Positions 26,555-36,800 of a DNA stretch of 64,000 nt are shown one piece after another. Numbering within the stretch: the stretch's first letter is position 1; each line of letters starts with the position of its first letter. The notes beneath the pieces are model-generated. The model was not told where the DNA came from, made no database searches, and saw only the letters and a list, made by a program, of their open reading frames with translations. A program made the translations under genes and the position numbers. The stretch is from Candidatus Ideonella esbjergensis (GTDB lineage Bacteria; Pseudomonadota; Gammaproteobacteria; Burkholderiales; Burkholderiaceae_C), in the NCBI GenBank assembly GCA_016710065.1, contig JADJLP010000001.1, forward strand, positions 744,001 to 808,000. The letters run 5' to 3'.

Positions 26555-27397
26555 TCAGGCGCGCAGGCTTTGCATGCCGGCCCAGTCTTCACCGGGCATC
26601 AAGTGCACCGGCTCGCGGATGCGTGCGGCTTCCACGCACAGCATGCGCCGCCAGTCTTCGTCAGGCATGTCGGCGAGTTGCTGCACGCCGTCGCCACCCG
26701 GGTTCCAGACCACCACGTCGTCAAAGCCACTCATCGAGATGCTGGCGCGCCGGCCCAGCTCGCGCAGCGTGAGAGGCCCGTTGACGTTGTGATAAATGCG
26801 GTCGATGGCGCCGACGAAGGTCAGTACGTCGCCCCATTGCTCGCCGGCTACGCCGCTGTTCAGAAAATCTTCAAAGCCATGGTTCTGCAGGCCTTCGAGC
26901 TGTAGCTTGAGCAGTTCGTTGCAGCGCAGATAGGTGTGCAGCGCGGCAGTGAATTCGAAAGGCGTGTCACCGGTGTTGGTGACGGCCAATTCGATGTCGA
27001 TTTCCTTGCCCGCCAGGCTCACGGTCAGTTCGGCCTCAAAGCCGTGCTTCCAATGCACACGGGTGGCGATGTCGTCGGTGAAGCGCAGTACGGCGATGGC
27101 GTGGCCGTCGCGCACGACAGACTCGGTGGCTTCCCAGCTGCGGCTGCGCACCAGCCCATGCCGGGGCAGCGGGCCACGGGCGTTGAACTGCGGAAAGATC
27201 ACCGGCACGCCGCCGCGCACCGAGCTGCCGTGGCCGTACTTGGCTGTGGGCGAAAGGTAGAGCTGCTCCTCGCCGCCGGCCGGCACCCACGACACCAGAT
27301 GCGCGCCGTGCAGCAGCACTGTGGCGCGGGCGCCGTCCGGCGCCCGCAGGGCGAGCGCGGGTTGGCCGGCGAAGCTGGTCAGCTGGACGTCACTCAT
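26555..27397 (-). CDS. D-hexose-6-phosphate mutarotase (YeaD-like)
   Basis: A 280-residue aldose-1-epimerase superfamily protein of the glucose-6-phosphate 1-epimerase type: LHGAHLVSWVPAGGEEQLYL, GGVPVIFPQFNARGPLPRHG, the central TAALHTYLRCNEL with the catalytic His and VVWNPGGDGVQQLADMPDED. The open frame continues far upstream through hemL in another frame, but the domain starts at the ATG at 27397, which overlaps the hemL stop by 4 bp. It interconverts alpha and beta anomers of hexose-6-phosphates. Confidence 0.88.
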   Translation of the reverse strand: MSDVQLTSFAGQPALALRAPDGARATVLLHGAHLVSWVPAGGEEQLYLSPTAKYGHGSSVRGGVPVIFPQFNARGPLPRHGLVRSRSWEATESVVRDGHAIAVLRFTDDIATRVHWKHGFEAELTVSLAGKEIDIELAVTNTGDTPFEFTAALHTYLRCNELLKLQLEGLQNHGFEDFLNSGVAGEQWGDVLTFVGAIDRIYHNVNGPLTLRELGRRASISMSGFDDVVVWNPGGDGVQQLADMPDEDWRRMLCVEAARIREPVHLMPGEDWAGMQSLRA

Positions 27398-28686
27398 GCC
27401 TTGGCAAGGACGCTGGCGGCGGCTGCCACGGTGGCGGCAATGTCGGCGTCGGTGTGGGCGGCGCTGACAAAGCCGGCCTCGTACAGCGCCGGGGCCAGGT
27501 AGACGCCGCAGTCCAGCATGCCGTGGAAGAAGCGGTTGAAGCGCTCCTTGTCGGTGGCCATGACCACGTTGTAGTTCTGGGGCAGTTCGCTGGCGAAGAA
27601 GAAGCCGAACATACCGCCTTCGCTGTCTCCCACAAAGGGCACGCCCGCCGTCTTGGCAGCCTGCGTGAGGCCGGCCACCAGCGACTTCGTTCTCGCACCC
27701 AGAGCCTCGTAGAAGCCTGGTTTGGAGATTTCCTTCAGCGTGGCCAGACCACAGGCCGTGGCCACCGGGTTGCCGCTCAAGGTGCCGGCCTGGTAGACCG
27801 GGCCTAACGGTGCCAGGTTCTGCATGATCTTGCGGCTGGTGCCAAACGCAGCCAGCGGCATGCCGCCGCCGATGACCTTGCCAAACACCGAGATGTCGGG
27901 CCTGAAGCCGGGAATCGCCTGGGTATAGACGCTTTGGGCCGAGCCCAGTGCCACGCGAAAGCCCGTCATCACTTCGTCGAACACGAACAGCGCACCGTGT
28001 TGGTCGCAGAGCTCGCGGATGCGCTTGACGAAGGGTACCTGGGCGCGCACGAAGTTCATGTTGCCGGCGATGGGCTCGATCATCACGCAGGCGATCTCGT
28101 GGCCCTGGGTCTTGAAGACCTCTTCGATCTGTTCGAGGTTGTTGTACTCCAGCACCAGGGTGTGCTGCACCACCTCGGCCGGCACGCCAGCACTGGTGGG
28201 GTGGCCGAAGGTGGCCAGGCCCGAGCCGGCCTTCACCAGCAGTGCGTCGGCATGGCCGTGGTAGCAGCCCTCGAACTTGACGATCTTGCTGCGGCCGGTG
28301 GCGCCGCGTGCCAGGCGGATGGCGCTCATGCCGGCCTCGGTGCCAGAGCTGACCAGGCGCACCTGCTCGATGCTGGGCACGTGGCGGATGATTTCTTCGG
28401 CCAGTTCTACCTCGCGCTCGGTGGGCGCGCCAAAGCTGAAGCCGTCGTGGGCCGCCTTCAAAACGGCATCCAGCACCGCCGGATGGCCGTGGCCCAGGAT
28501 CATCGGGCCCCAGGAGCCGATGTAGTCGATGTACTTCGCGCCCTCGGCGTCCCACATATAGGCGCCTTGGGCGCGAGCGATGAAGCGCGGCGTGCCGCCC
28601 ACGGCGCGGAAGGCGCGCACGGGCGAATTGACACCGCCGGGAATCGAGAGCTGGGCCCGCTCGAACAACTGGGCATTAGTGGACAC
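27394..28686 (-). CDS. hemL: Glutamate-1-semialdehyde 2,1-aminomutase
   Basis: A PLP enzyme making 5-aminolevulinate in the C5 haem pathway. About 430 residues, from VSTNAQLFERAQLSIPGGVN (GTG start at 28686) through the class III aminotransferase motifs VLVFDEVMTGFRVA-type segment (here ALFVFDEVMTGFRVALG) and the PLP lysine in SVFGKVIGGGMPLAAFG, Lys270. The frame is open upstream to 29031, inside thiD, but the family N-terminus begins at the GTG. The thiD 3' end overlaps the start by 11 bp. Confidence 0.95.
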   Translation of the reverse strand: MSTNAQLFERAQLSIPGGVNSPVRAFRAVGGTPRFIARAQGAYMWDAEGAKYIDYIGSWGPMILGHGHPAVLDAVLKAAHDGFSFGAPTEREVELAEEIIRHVPSIEQVRLVSSGTEAGMSAIRLARGATGRSKIVKFEGCYHGHADALLVKAGSGLATFGHPTSAGVPAEVVQHTLVLEYNNLEQIEEVFKTQGHEIACVMIEPIAGNMNFVRAQVPFVKRIRELCDQHGALFVFDEVMTGFRVALGSAQSVYTQAIPGFRPDISVFGKVIGGGMPLAAFGTSRKIMQNLAPLGPVYQAGTLSGNPVATACGLATLKEISKPGFYEALGARTKSLVAGLTQAAKTAGVPFVGDSEGGMFGFFFASELPQNYNVVMATDKERFNRFFHGMLDCGVYLAPALYEAGFVSAAHTDADIAATVAAAASVLAKA

Positions 28687-29641
28687 GGCGCGAGCCTCCA
28701 GGGGGCAGGGGTTGATCAGGGTTGTCGAGGTCGAATTCGGTGCCGGCGACCACACCGTCCTCGCCTTCCTCCGGCGGCAAGGCCCAGAAGAAGCGGTCGG
28801 GCACGACATTGCCCATGCCGGGGCGAAAGCCCGCATCCAGGCTTTGGTCGAGGAACTGCAAGGCTTCGCCGACGGCGGCCTGCAACTCGGTGCCCACCGC
28901 CAGCAGTGAGGCCAGGGCGCTGGACAGCGTGTCGCCAGCACCCACGAACGAGACCTCGAACAGTTCGAATTTCTCACCGGTGACGGCGCCCTGTGCATTG
29001 GCCAGCACGTTGTCCATGAACTGGTTGCCACCCTTAGGCGTGGGCAGCATCACGCCAGTGACCAGCACGTATTCAGCGCCATGCTCGGCGGCGGCCACGG
29101 CCAGTTCGCGGGCCGAGGCGGGGCGCTCGGCGTCCCAGTCGGGCAGCAGGAAATCGGTGAGGGTCTTGTGGCTGCCCACCAGCACCTCGCTGGCCGGCAG
29201 GATCAGCTCGCGAACGGCATCGAGGTACGACTGCTGGTCGTCTTCTTCCATCCACGACAGGTTGGGCAGGTAGGTCACCACCGGCACGTCGGGGTAATCA
29301 GACAGGATTTCGGCCACCGCGCTGGCGTTCTCGGCAGAGCCCAGAAAGCCCACCTTGAAGCCCGAGATCGTGACATCCTCAAGGATGCGACGGGCCTGCT
29401 CGTCGACCTGGTCGGTGTCGATGGCGTGCTGGTCGAACACCTCGGCGGTGTCGCGCATCAGGATGGCTGCCACCACGGGTAGCGCGTGGGCGCCCATGGC
29501 CGCAATGGTGGCCACGTCACCGCTGAGACCGCCTGCACCGCTGGGGTCGCTGGCATTGAAGCTCATCACGCAGGCAGGTGCCGGCGCGTCCTGCATGGCG
29601 TCCGGCGCGGCGCCGACATCATCGGGGGTTTCTGTGGTCAT
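28676..29641 (-). CDS. thiD: ThiD-like hydroxymethylpyrimidine/phosphomethylpyrimidine kinase
   Basis: A 321-residue ribokinase-superfamily protein. The substrate motif reads SFNASDPSGAGGLSGDVATI instead of the usual AGSDPSGGAGIQAD, and the C-terminal anion-hole motif SFVGAGDTLSSALASLLAVG is intact. It is longer than E. coli ThiD (266) because of an N-terminal Ala/Asp-rich lead and a C-terminal extension. The ThiD assignment rests on fold and on the conserved rubredoxin-thiD-hemL neighbourhood; the altered substrate motif leaves some doubt about substrate. Divergent from rubredoxin, first gene of the reverse hemL operon. Confidence 0.82.
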   Translation of the reverse strand: MTTETPDDVGAAPDAMQDAPAPACVMSFNASDPSGAGGLSGDVATIAAMGAHALPVVAAILMRDTAEVFDQHAIDTDQVDEQARRILEDVTISGFKVGFLGSAENASAVAEILSDYPDVPVVTYLPNLSWMEEDDQQSYLDAVRELILPASEVLVGSHKTLTDFLLPDWDAERPASARELAVAAAEHGAEYVLVTGVMLPTPKGGNQFMDNVLANAQGAVTGEKFELFEVSFVGAGDTLSSALASLLAVGTELQAAVGEALQFLDQSLDAGFRPGMGNVVPDRFFWALPPEEGEDGVVAGTEFDLDNPDQPLPPGGSRRVH

Positions 29642-29733
29642 GCTGGGTGCTGCGCCTGGGCTCTGCGGGTTGTTGAAAACCGATCGTGCGGGCGAGCGGG
29701 AAAGTGTGATGTTGTGTATGTGCCGACAAAACC

Positions 29734-29764
29734 TTGGCTGATCCGCTGGGGCCGTCGCTATACT
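29734..29764 (+). promoter_or_regulatory. Possible rubredoxin promoter
   Basis: TATACT at 29759-29764 is a good -10 about 18 bp before the rubredoxin start; the best upstream partner is TTGGCT at 29734-29739, 19 bp away, which is longer than ideal. Confidence 0.4.
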
Positions 29765-29781
29765 CCAAGGCGATTGTAGTG

Positions 29782-29970
29782 ATGGACATAGACCCCGTGA
29801 GCGAAACCCGAACCTGGATGTGCCTGATCTGTGGATGGATCTACGACGAAGCCGCTGGCGATGCTGACCATGGCATTGCAGCGGGGACGGCTTGGGCCGA
29901 TGTCCCCATGAACTGGACCTGCCCCGAATGCGGGGCGCGCAAGGAAGATTTTGAAATGGTTCAGATCTGA
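29782..29970 (+). CDS. Rubredoxin
   Basis: A 62-residue one-iron electron carrier. Both cysteine knuckles are present: MCLICGWIYDEAAG and WTCPECGARKEDFEM, with the aromatic-rich middle (TAWADVPMNW). The ATG at 29782 adds about eight residues before the usual TWMCLICGW start. Rubredoxin lies divergent from thiD-hemL in many betaproteobacteria. Its redox partner is not evident from the window. Confidence 0.95.
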   Translation: MDIDPVSETRTWMCLICGWIYDEAAGDADHGIAAGTAWADVPMNWTCPECGARKEDFEMVQI

Positions 29971-30044
29971 CAAGATCTGCCGAATCGCCCGGATTGGCGT
30001 TCTACGCCAAACGCAATAACAGTATCAACGTTGAGGGGCGCGAG

Positions 30045-30452
30045 GTGAGTGACGAACCCACGTCAGGGCAGATGCCGACGTCGACCAGAGTGCTGGTCAT
30101 TGATGACAGCAACACCATCCGTCGCAGCGCGGAGATTTTTCTGCGCCAGGGCGGCTACGAGGTCATGCTGGCCGAGGACGGCTTCGATGCGCTGGCCAAG
30201 GTCAGCGACCACGAGCCCGACCTGATTTTCTGCGACATCCTCATGCCCCGGCTTGACGGCTACCAGACCTGCGCCATCATCAAGCGCAACCCCCGTTTTG
30301 CCCAGGTGCCGGTGATCATGCTGTCGTCCAAGGATGGCGTGTTCGACAAGGCGCGTGGCCGCATGGTGGGCTCCGACGAGTACCTCACCAAGCCTTTCAC
30401 CAAGGAGCAACTGCTGCGCGCCGTTGCGCAGTTCCGCTCTGCGGCTGCCTGA
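30045..30452 (+). CDS. pilG: PilG-type twitching-motility response regulator
   Basis: A single receiver domain protein, about 135 residues. VLVIDDSNTIRRSAEIFLRQ supplies the acidic pocket, LIFCDILMPRLDGYQTC the phosphoacceptor Asp, and YLTKPFTKEQLL the conserved Lys. It has no output domain, as expected for PilG, which acts on pilus extension/cAMP signalling in Pseudomonas. The start is uncertain: GTG 30045 has a purine-rich upstream GAGGGGCGCGAG, while ATG 30072 (MPTSTRVLVIDD) is an equally plausible shorter form. First gene of the pilGHIJL cluster. Confidence 0.88.
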   Translation: MSDEPTSGQMPTSTRVLVIDDSNTIRRSAEIFLRQGGYEVMLAEDGFDALAKVSDHEPDLIFCDILMPRLDGYQTCAIIKRNPRFAQVPVIMLSSKDGVFDKARGRMVGSDEYLTKPFTKEQLLRAVAQFRSAAA

Positions 30453-30514
30453 CCATGACGCAGTCTTGCTCTGGCGCCGAACCGGCAACCGATTCCTGGC
30501 CAAGGACACAGCGT

Positions 30515-30880
30515 ATGCCTATCCAGCACATCCTCCTGGTTGACGACTCGAAGACCGAGTTGCACTACCTGTCCGACTTGCTGAGCCGACGGGGCTTCAT
30601 CGTGGCCACGGCCGAGAGTGGCGATGAAGCCATGCGTCGCCTGGCCGAGCACAAGCCCGACCTGATCCTGATGGACGTGGTGATGCCGGGCACCAACGGC
30701 TTCCAGCTCACCCGCATCATCACGCGAGACCCGCGTTACGCCGATGTCCCCGTGATCATGTGCACCAGCAAGAATCAGGAAACTGATCGTGTCTGGGGTT
30801 TGCGCCAGGGCGCGCGCGATTACGTGGTCAAGCCGGTGGATGCGGCCGACCTGATGGCCAAGATTGAGGCACTGGGCTGA
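30515..30880 (+). CDS. pilH: PilH-type twitching-motility response regulator
   Basis: A 121-residue stand-alone receiver: ILLVDDSKTELHYLSDLLSR, LILMDVVMPGTNGFQ with the phosphoacceptor Asp, and DYVVKPVDAADLM with the Lys. The ATG at 30515 has an AAGGA upstream and starts the domain directly (MPIQHILLVDD); the frame is open further upstream without support. In Pseudomonas PilH opposes PilG, probably as a phosphate sink or retraction regulator. Confidence 0.9.
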   Translation: MPIQHILLVDDSKTELHYLSDLLSRRGFIVATAESGDEAMRRLAEHKPDLILMDVVMPGTNGFQLTRIITRDPRYADVPVIMCTSKNQETDRVWGLRQGARDYVVKPVDAADLMAKIEALG

Positions 30881-30902
30881 GCAGCCGGTGATCCACTGAC
30901 CG

Positions 30903-31430
30903 ATGTCAAACAAGGAAGCACTGCGCGAACTGCAGGTTCGACTGGCCCAGCGCCTTCAGGCCGTCCGCGAGCAACCTCGCGAGGCCGGTTGGCTGGCGGT
31001 TGAATGTGCCGGCGTCGGCCTGCTGTTGCCGCTGGCACAGGCCGGTGAAATCCATGCCGAACGGGTTCTGACCCAGGTGCCTCATGCCGCCGAATGGATG
31101 GTGGGCGTGGCCAACCTGCGGGGGCATTTGCACACCGTGGTCGATCTGGCCGGCTTCCTGCGGCTGCGCGAACAGGTGCCGGCGCCGGCCGCAGCGGCGC
31201 AACTGGTGGTGCTCAACACCACGCTGCATGTCAACTGCGCCTTGCGCGTGGACCGCCTGCTGGGCCTGCGCGACCCCTCCATGCTAGAGCGCCGGCCTGA
31301 CGACCCTGCTGTGCAGCGACCGGCCTTTGCGGGTGTGGTCTGGCTGGACAAGGCTGGGCGCCGGTGGCAAGAACTGAGCTTGGCGGCCATGGCCGAAGAC
31401 CCACGTTTCCTGGATGTGGCTGCCGCCTGA
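30903..31430 (+). CDS. pilI: PilI-type CheW-like adaptor
   Basis: A 175-residue CheW-domain protein: GVGLLLPLAQAGEIHAERVL, WMVGVANLRGHLHTVVDLAG (the CheW V-x-N-L-R-G core) and VVLNTTLHVNCALRVDRLLG. It should couple the PilJ receptor to the PilL kinase. It lies 22 bp after pilH and 57 bp before pilJ. Confidence 0.9.
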   Translation: MSNKEALRELQVRLAQRLQAVREQPREAGWLAVECAGVGLLLPLAQAGEIHAERVLTQVPHAAEWMVGVANLRGHLHTVVDLAGFLRLREQVPAPAAAAQLVVLNTTLHVNCALRVDRLLGLRDPSMLERRPDDPAVQRPAFAGVVWLDKAGRRWQELSLAAMAEDPRFLDVAAA

Positions 31431-31487
31431 GCACGGGAACTGACAAGTGCCCGCCGCGAGTGGGGGCCATGATGAAGCGAGGATGTG

Positions 31488-33824
31488 ATGAGTCTGCTTG
31501 ACCAGCTGAAAACCAAGTTCCGATCACCCGACGCGGAGGCTGCTGCCCCCACTGTGGTGGTGGATCCGGCCAATGAAGCCTCCGACCAAGAGGTGGATGC
31601 GCTGCTCAATGAGATCGATCAGCGCCTGGCCGCTCAGCAGAAGGTAAGCCCGGTTGAAGAGCCGAAGGCCGCCGCCGACCCCTCGCCCCCAGCGCCGGAC
31701 ACCGAGCCGCATGCCGACGTGAGCCTGTCGCAGTTCGAGGAGCCCTCACGCTTTGCCGATGGCGAACAGGCCCTGCCGCTGATCGGTGGCCAGTCGACGG
31801 CGAGTCAACAGCGGGTGCTGTTGGGCCTGATCATCGTGGGCGCCTTGGTCTTCGTCATCACGGCGGCCTTTGCGCTGATCTCTTCCGGGCGCCAGGCGCG
31901 GCAACTGTCGGCCACCGGTCAGGCGCTGATGCAGTCCCAGCGTCTGGCCAAGTCTGTGTCGCAGGCCTTGGTGGGCACGCCCACCGCCTTTGCCGAGGTG
32001 CGTGACAGCCAGCAGGTCCTGTCGAACAGCGTGCGCGGGCTGGCCTCGGGCAACGACACGGTGGACCAGGTTAGCCAGTCGGTGCAGGAAGAATTCATGC
32101 CCGCGCTGGTGCCGCTGGTGGACAACGCCGAGAAGAATGCCAGCACCGTGCTGTCGCAGCAGGCCACGCTGACCCAGGTGGGCAAGGCCCTGCGGCTGAT
32201 CAACCGCCAGTCGGCCGACCTGCTGGAACAGGCTGAAACGGTGTCGTCGTTGAAACTGCAAACCGGCGCCTCGGCGGCCGAGCTCTCGGCGGTGGGCCAG
32301 TTGGTGATGCTGACCCAGCGCATCGGCAAGAGCGCCAATGAGTTTCTGACCCTGGAGGGAGTGAGCCCCGAGGCGGTGTTCCTGCTGGGCAAGGACCTGA
32401 ACACCTTCCGCGAGATTTCGGATGGCCTGCTCAAGGGCAGCGCTGAACTCCGGCTGCCGGGCACGAAAGATGCCGCCACCCGAGAGCGGCTTGAATCGCT
32501 GATCAAGCAGTACGAGCAGACCCGCACCCAGGCCAGTGCCATCCTGGGCAACCTGCAAGGCCTGGTGTCGGCCCGCGAGTCCCAGGCGGCCATCGTCGGC
32601 GAGAGCGAGCCCCTGCGCAAGGGCCTGGAAGGCGTGCAGGACGCCTTGGGCAGCCAGGGCGGTTTGCGCGGGCTGCACATTGTCTTGCTGCTGCTGTCGC
32701 TGGCCGCCATGGCGGTGGGCGGTTGGGGTTTCCTGCGGGTCTACGTGCGCGGCCAGTCTTTGCGGGCCACGCAAGCCGAGGCGCAGAAGCAAGAGGCCGA
32801 GAACCAGCAGCGTGAAGCGAAGCGCATCAACGATGCCAACCAGGCGGCCATTCTGCGGTTGATGAACGAGCTGCAAGCCGTGGCCGAGGGCGACCTGACG
32901 CAACAGGCCACCGTGACCGAGGACATCACCGGCGCCATTGCCGATTCGGTGAACTACACGGTGGAAGAGCTGCGCACGCTGGTGTCGCAAGTGCAGACCA
33001 CAGCGGCTCGCGTAACCGAAACCACCGAGCAGGTGGAGAACAACTCCACCGAACTGCTGGCCACCTCGTCCGAACAACTGCGCGAGATCCGCGAAACCGG
33101 CGAATCGGTGCTGCAGATGGCGGGCCGAATCAACGAGGTGTCGGCCGAGGCCGAAAAGACCGCTGACGTTGCGCGCCAGTCGCTGCGCGCAGCCTCCAAC
33201 GGTCGCCAGGCGGTGCAGGACACCATCGGCGGCATGAACGCCATCCGCGACCAGATCCAGGAAACCTCCAAGCGCATCAAGCGGCTGGGTGAATCGTCGC
33301 AAGAGATTGGCGAAATCACTGAGCTGATCTCAGACATCACCGAGCAAACCAACGTGCTGGCGCTGAACGCCGCCATCCAGGCCGCTTCGGCCGGTGAGGC
33401 GGGGCGCGGCTTCTCTGTGGTGGCCGAAGAGGTGCAGCGTCTGGCCGAACGCTCCGCCGATGCCACGCGTCAGATCGCGGCGCTGGTGAAGACCATTCAA
33501 ACCGACACGCAAGACGCGGTGGCGGCCATGGAGCATTCCACCCAGGGCGTGGTGCAGGGGGCTCAGCTGTCCGACGCGGCCGGCTCGGCGTTGGCCGACA
33601 TTGACCGTGTGACACGTGAACTCTCGTCACTCATCACGAACATTTCCGAACAGGCCCGCCAGGAGGCGGACTCGGCCAACGTGGTGGCCGTCAACATCCA
33701 GCACATCTTCGCAGTGACCGAGCAGACCGGCGATGGCACGCGTGCCACTGCACAGATGGTGCACGAACTGTCGCGCACGGCCGAGGAACTGCGCCAGTCG
33801 GTGGACCGGTTCAAGGTTTCCTGA
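31488..33824 (+). CDS. pilJ: PilJ-type methyl-accepting chemotaxis receptor
   Basis: A 778-residue transmembrane receptor. A cytoplasmic N-terminal lead of about 105 acidic residues precedes TM1 (about 108-130, LLGLIIVGALVFVITAAFAL); the periplasmic PilJ-type helical domains fill 131-395; TM2 is about 396-417 (IVLLLLSLAAMAVGGWGFL). A HAMP-like segment leads to the methyl-accepting signalling domain with its hairpin tip near residue 617 (EQTNVLALNAAIQAASAGEA). The N-terminal cytoplasmic lead is longer than in P. aeruginosa PilJ. ATG 31488 is preferred to the GTG one codon earlier; GAGGA lies upstream. Confidence 0.93.
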   Translation: MSLLDQLKTKFRSPDAEAAAPTVVVDPANEASDQEVDALLNEIDQRLAAQQKVSPVEEPKAAADPSPPAPDTEPHADVSLSQFEEPSRFADGEQALPLIGGQSTASQQRVLLGLIIVGALVFVITAAFALISSGRQARQLSATGQALMQSQRLAKSVSQALVGTPTAFAEVRDSQQVLSNSVRGLASGNDTVDQVSQSVQEEFMPALVPLVDNAEKNASTVLSQQATLTQVGKALRLINRQSADLLEQAETVSSLKLQTGASAAELSAVGQLVMLTQRIGKSANEFLTLEGVSPEAVFLLGKDLNTFREISDGLLKGSAELRLPGTKDAATRERLESLIKQYEQTRTQASAILGNLQGLVSARESQAAIVGESEPLRKGLEGVQDALGSQGGLRGLHIVLLLLSLAAMAVGGWGFLRVYVRGQSLRATQAEAQKQEAENQQREAKRINDANQAAILRLMNELQAVAEGDLTQQATVTEDITGAIADSVNYTVEELRTLVSQVQTTAARVTETTEQVENNSTELLATSSEQLREIRETGESVLQMAGRINEVSAEAEKTADVARQSLRAASNGRQAVQDTIGGMNAIRDQIQETSKRIKRLGESSQEIGEITELISDITEQTNVLALNAAIQAASAGEAGRGFSVVAEEVQRLAERSADATRQIAALVKTIQTDTQDAVAAMEHSTQGVVQGAQLSDAAGSALADIDRVTRELSSLITNISEQARQEADSANVVAVNIQHIFAVTEQTGDGTRATAQMVHELSRTAEELRQSVDRFKVS

Positions 33825-33869
33825 CGTTCATTCGCCCTATACCTCACCTGGCCACCATCTGGCACCCCC

Positions 33870-36800
33870 ATGGACCACTCCCAAGAGCATGAGTTGCCGG
33901 GCGACCTGAGCGCCCTGGCCTGGGTGAGCGAAGAGTTGCGGCGCACGCTGGACACAGCGCACAAGTCTTTGCGTCGGCACTTGCGCGACCTTGAGTTGCG
34001 CCCGACGGTGTCACCCTCGATGGAGGACGGCATTCCGCCGGCCCTGCAACAGGCCCGTGTGATGGTGCACCAAGCGGTGGGTGCCCTGGAGATGATCTGT
34101 CTGCCAGCGGCGGCCCGTTGCCTGCGGGCCAGCGAGCAGGCCCTGGTGAAGCTATCGGTGGCGCCTACCAGCGTTACGCCAGAAGCCGTGAACACACTGG
34201 AGCGTGCCTCGTTCGCGCTCCTGGACTACCTGCACCGCGTGCTGGCAGGGCAGCCAGTCAACACGCTGGCCATGTTCCCGCAATACCGCGCCGTGCTGGC
34301 CTTGGCCGGGGTAGACCGTGTGCACCCGGCCGATCTGTGGGTGGCGCCCCCGCGCACCCAGTGGCCGTCGGTGAAGAAAACCATCTCGCCGCTGCAACCC
34401 GATGCACGGGTGCACGCGGCGGTGGAGTCGGGCATGCTGGATGCCATGCGCGGTGGCGAAGCCGCCAACCGCCGCATGAGCCGCTTGTTCGCAGGCCTGG
34501 CTGCTGGCGCCAGTGGACCGGTGTCCGGCCTATGGAACCTGACTTCGGCGTTCTTCGATGCCCAGGCGGGGGCGGTGCTCAAGCCCGACGTGTACACCCA
34601 GCGCATGGTTTCTCGCCTGCTGGCCCATTTGCGGGCCGTGGAGCGTGGCTCCACCGAGGCGCCTGAGCGGCTGTTGCACGATTTGCAGTTCTTTTGTGCC
34701 CGTTCCGACGACGACGCCGAGGCCCGGGCCCCTCAACTGGTTCGGGTGCGCAAGGCTTTCGAGTTGCCCCTGTTGGCCGGGGTGGACTACACCGTCAGCC
34801 CGCTGGGCCGCTATGACCCGGCCCTGGTGCCGCAGGCCCGCCGCCGCGTGGCGGCCTTCAAGGACATCTGGGCCGTGGCAGCCGATGGCGATGCTGCCGT
34901 GTTGCCGGCGTGCGCCGAGCAAGCGGTGCTGGTGGCCGATTCCGTGCGCCAGCTCTACCCCGATGGCGAACGCCTGGGCCATGTCTTGCACGGGGCCGTC
35001 AGCAGCAGCGCCGCCACAGGCCGCCGGCCGGCTCCGGAACTGGCCATGGAAGTGGCCACTGCGTTGCTGTGCATAGACGCCTCGCTGGAAGAACTCAACC
35101 TCGACCGCCCTGAAACCTCGCAGCGCATCAGCCGCTTGGCTGATCGCATCTCCGGCGTGCTGGCGGGCCAGCCCCCCGAGCCCATCGAACCCTGGATGGA
35201 GACGCTGTACCGCGAGGTCTCTGATCGTCAGACCATGGGCAGCGTGGTGCAGGAATTGCGAGCCTCGCTGGCCGAGGTGGAGCAGCAACTTGATCGCTAC
35301 AGTCGCCAACCTGACGAGCGCGAGCTGCTGTTGCCGGTGCCGGCCCAACTCACCACCATGCGCGGCGTGCTCTCGGTGCTGGGCCTAGGCCCCGCTGCAC
35401 AGGCTGTGCTGCGCATGCGCGAGGACGTGGACGTGGTGCTGGCCGGCGCCGATGGCGCACAGGCCGCCACAGCGCGGCTGGCCGACAACCTGGGCGGCCT
35501 GTCATTCCTGATTGACATGCTGGGTGTGCAGCCGCACCTGGCCAAATCGCTGTTCCGTTTCGATGCCGACACCGGTCGCTTCTCGGCCGTGATGGGACGT
35601 GGCCCTCGTCCGCAGGCCCCCGTACCGACCGAGCCGCAACTCATGGAGCGCGTGCAAGCGCTGGCCGACACCGCAAGAAGCCCTGAGTTGTCGCACGACG
35701 ATCTGTCGCGCCAGCTCGACCACCTGGCCAACCAGGCCGAGGCCGCCGACGAACCGCAGTTGGCCGAAACCGTGGCCAAGGCGCGCGATGCCCTGGCCGA
35801 GGCCGAGGGGCCGGCCTCGCGCGATGCCGCGCGGGCCGATCTGGCCCAGGCCTTTAGTTCGCTGTCCGAGGCCAGCCAGCCAGCGGCAGCGCCCGCTGCG
35901 TTGGCGCAGCCCGCTCCGGGCGATGACGACGACATGCGGGAGATCTTCTTCGAGGAGGCCGCCGAAGTCGTTGCCCAAGCCCGCGAAGCCATGGGCGTGC
36001 TGGAACACGAACCCCGCGATCTGGAGGCCATGACGGCTGTTCGCCGCGCTTTCCACACCCTCAAGGGCAGCTCGCGCATGGTGGGTTTGCGCGAGTTTGG
36101 CGACGCTGCCTGGGCCTGCGAGCAGCTTTACAACGCGCGCCTGGCGTTGGCCGATGCCGCAGCCAACGCCGAACTGCGCGGCTTCACGGCCGAGGCACTG
36201 AATGAGCTGGCCACCTGGGTAGAGGTGCTCACCGCCTCCGGCGGCAACGGCAGCCATGACGGTTTGGCACTGGCCGAACGTGCCCACAGCCTGCGCAATG
36301 TGCCGGTGGCGCAGCCCGATCCAGACGAAGACGCCGACGTACTGGCGTCGATGACGGAGCCCGAGGCCTCTGAGGCATCCGACCTGGCCTTGCATCTTGA
36401 ACTGGACACGGCGGGGCTTGCTGCGCCCGTTGAGGCGCCGCTGCCCTTGCTGCCTGACGTGGCAGAGCTTGAGCCGTCGACGGCCGATTGGCTGATCGCC
36501 CAGACCGCGCGAGTGGACCAGGCCGAACTGGCCGACGGCGAAGCCGACCTGGCCGATCTGCCCGTGCTGGATGGTGAATGGCCAGCAGTGGCCGCACAAG
36601 ACGCACCAGAGGTTGCGAACCTGCCGGAAGGCATCGACTTCGAGCTTGATCTTGCGGATTTGGAGCCACCGGCTGCGCCGGTGCAGCCAGACGAGGCCCC
36701 GCCGGCGGCTGCTGCGCCCCCTGCTGCCGAACCCGAGAACCTGTTGCCACCCGACGAGGCCGAGCGTTACAAGGTCGTGGGCCCGCTGCGCATCCCGATC

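Noticed and set aside
26555..28555. A 666-residue reading frame joining hemL-antiphase sequence to the mutarotase
   Set aside because: Only the last 280 residues are mutarotase-like. The upstream part is hemL read in the wrong frame, and the true start is the ATG at 27397 overlapping the hemL stop.
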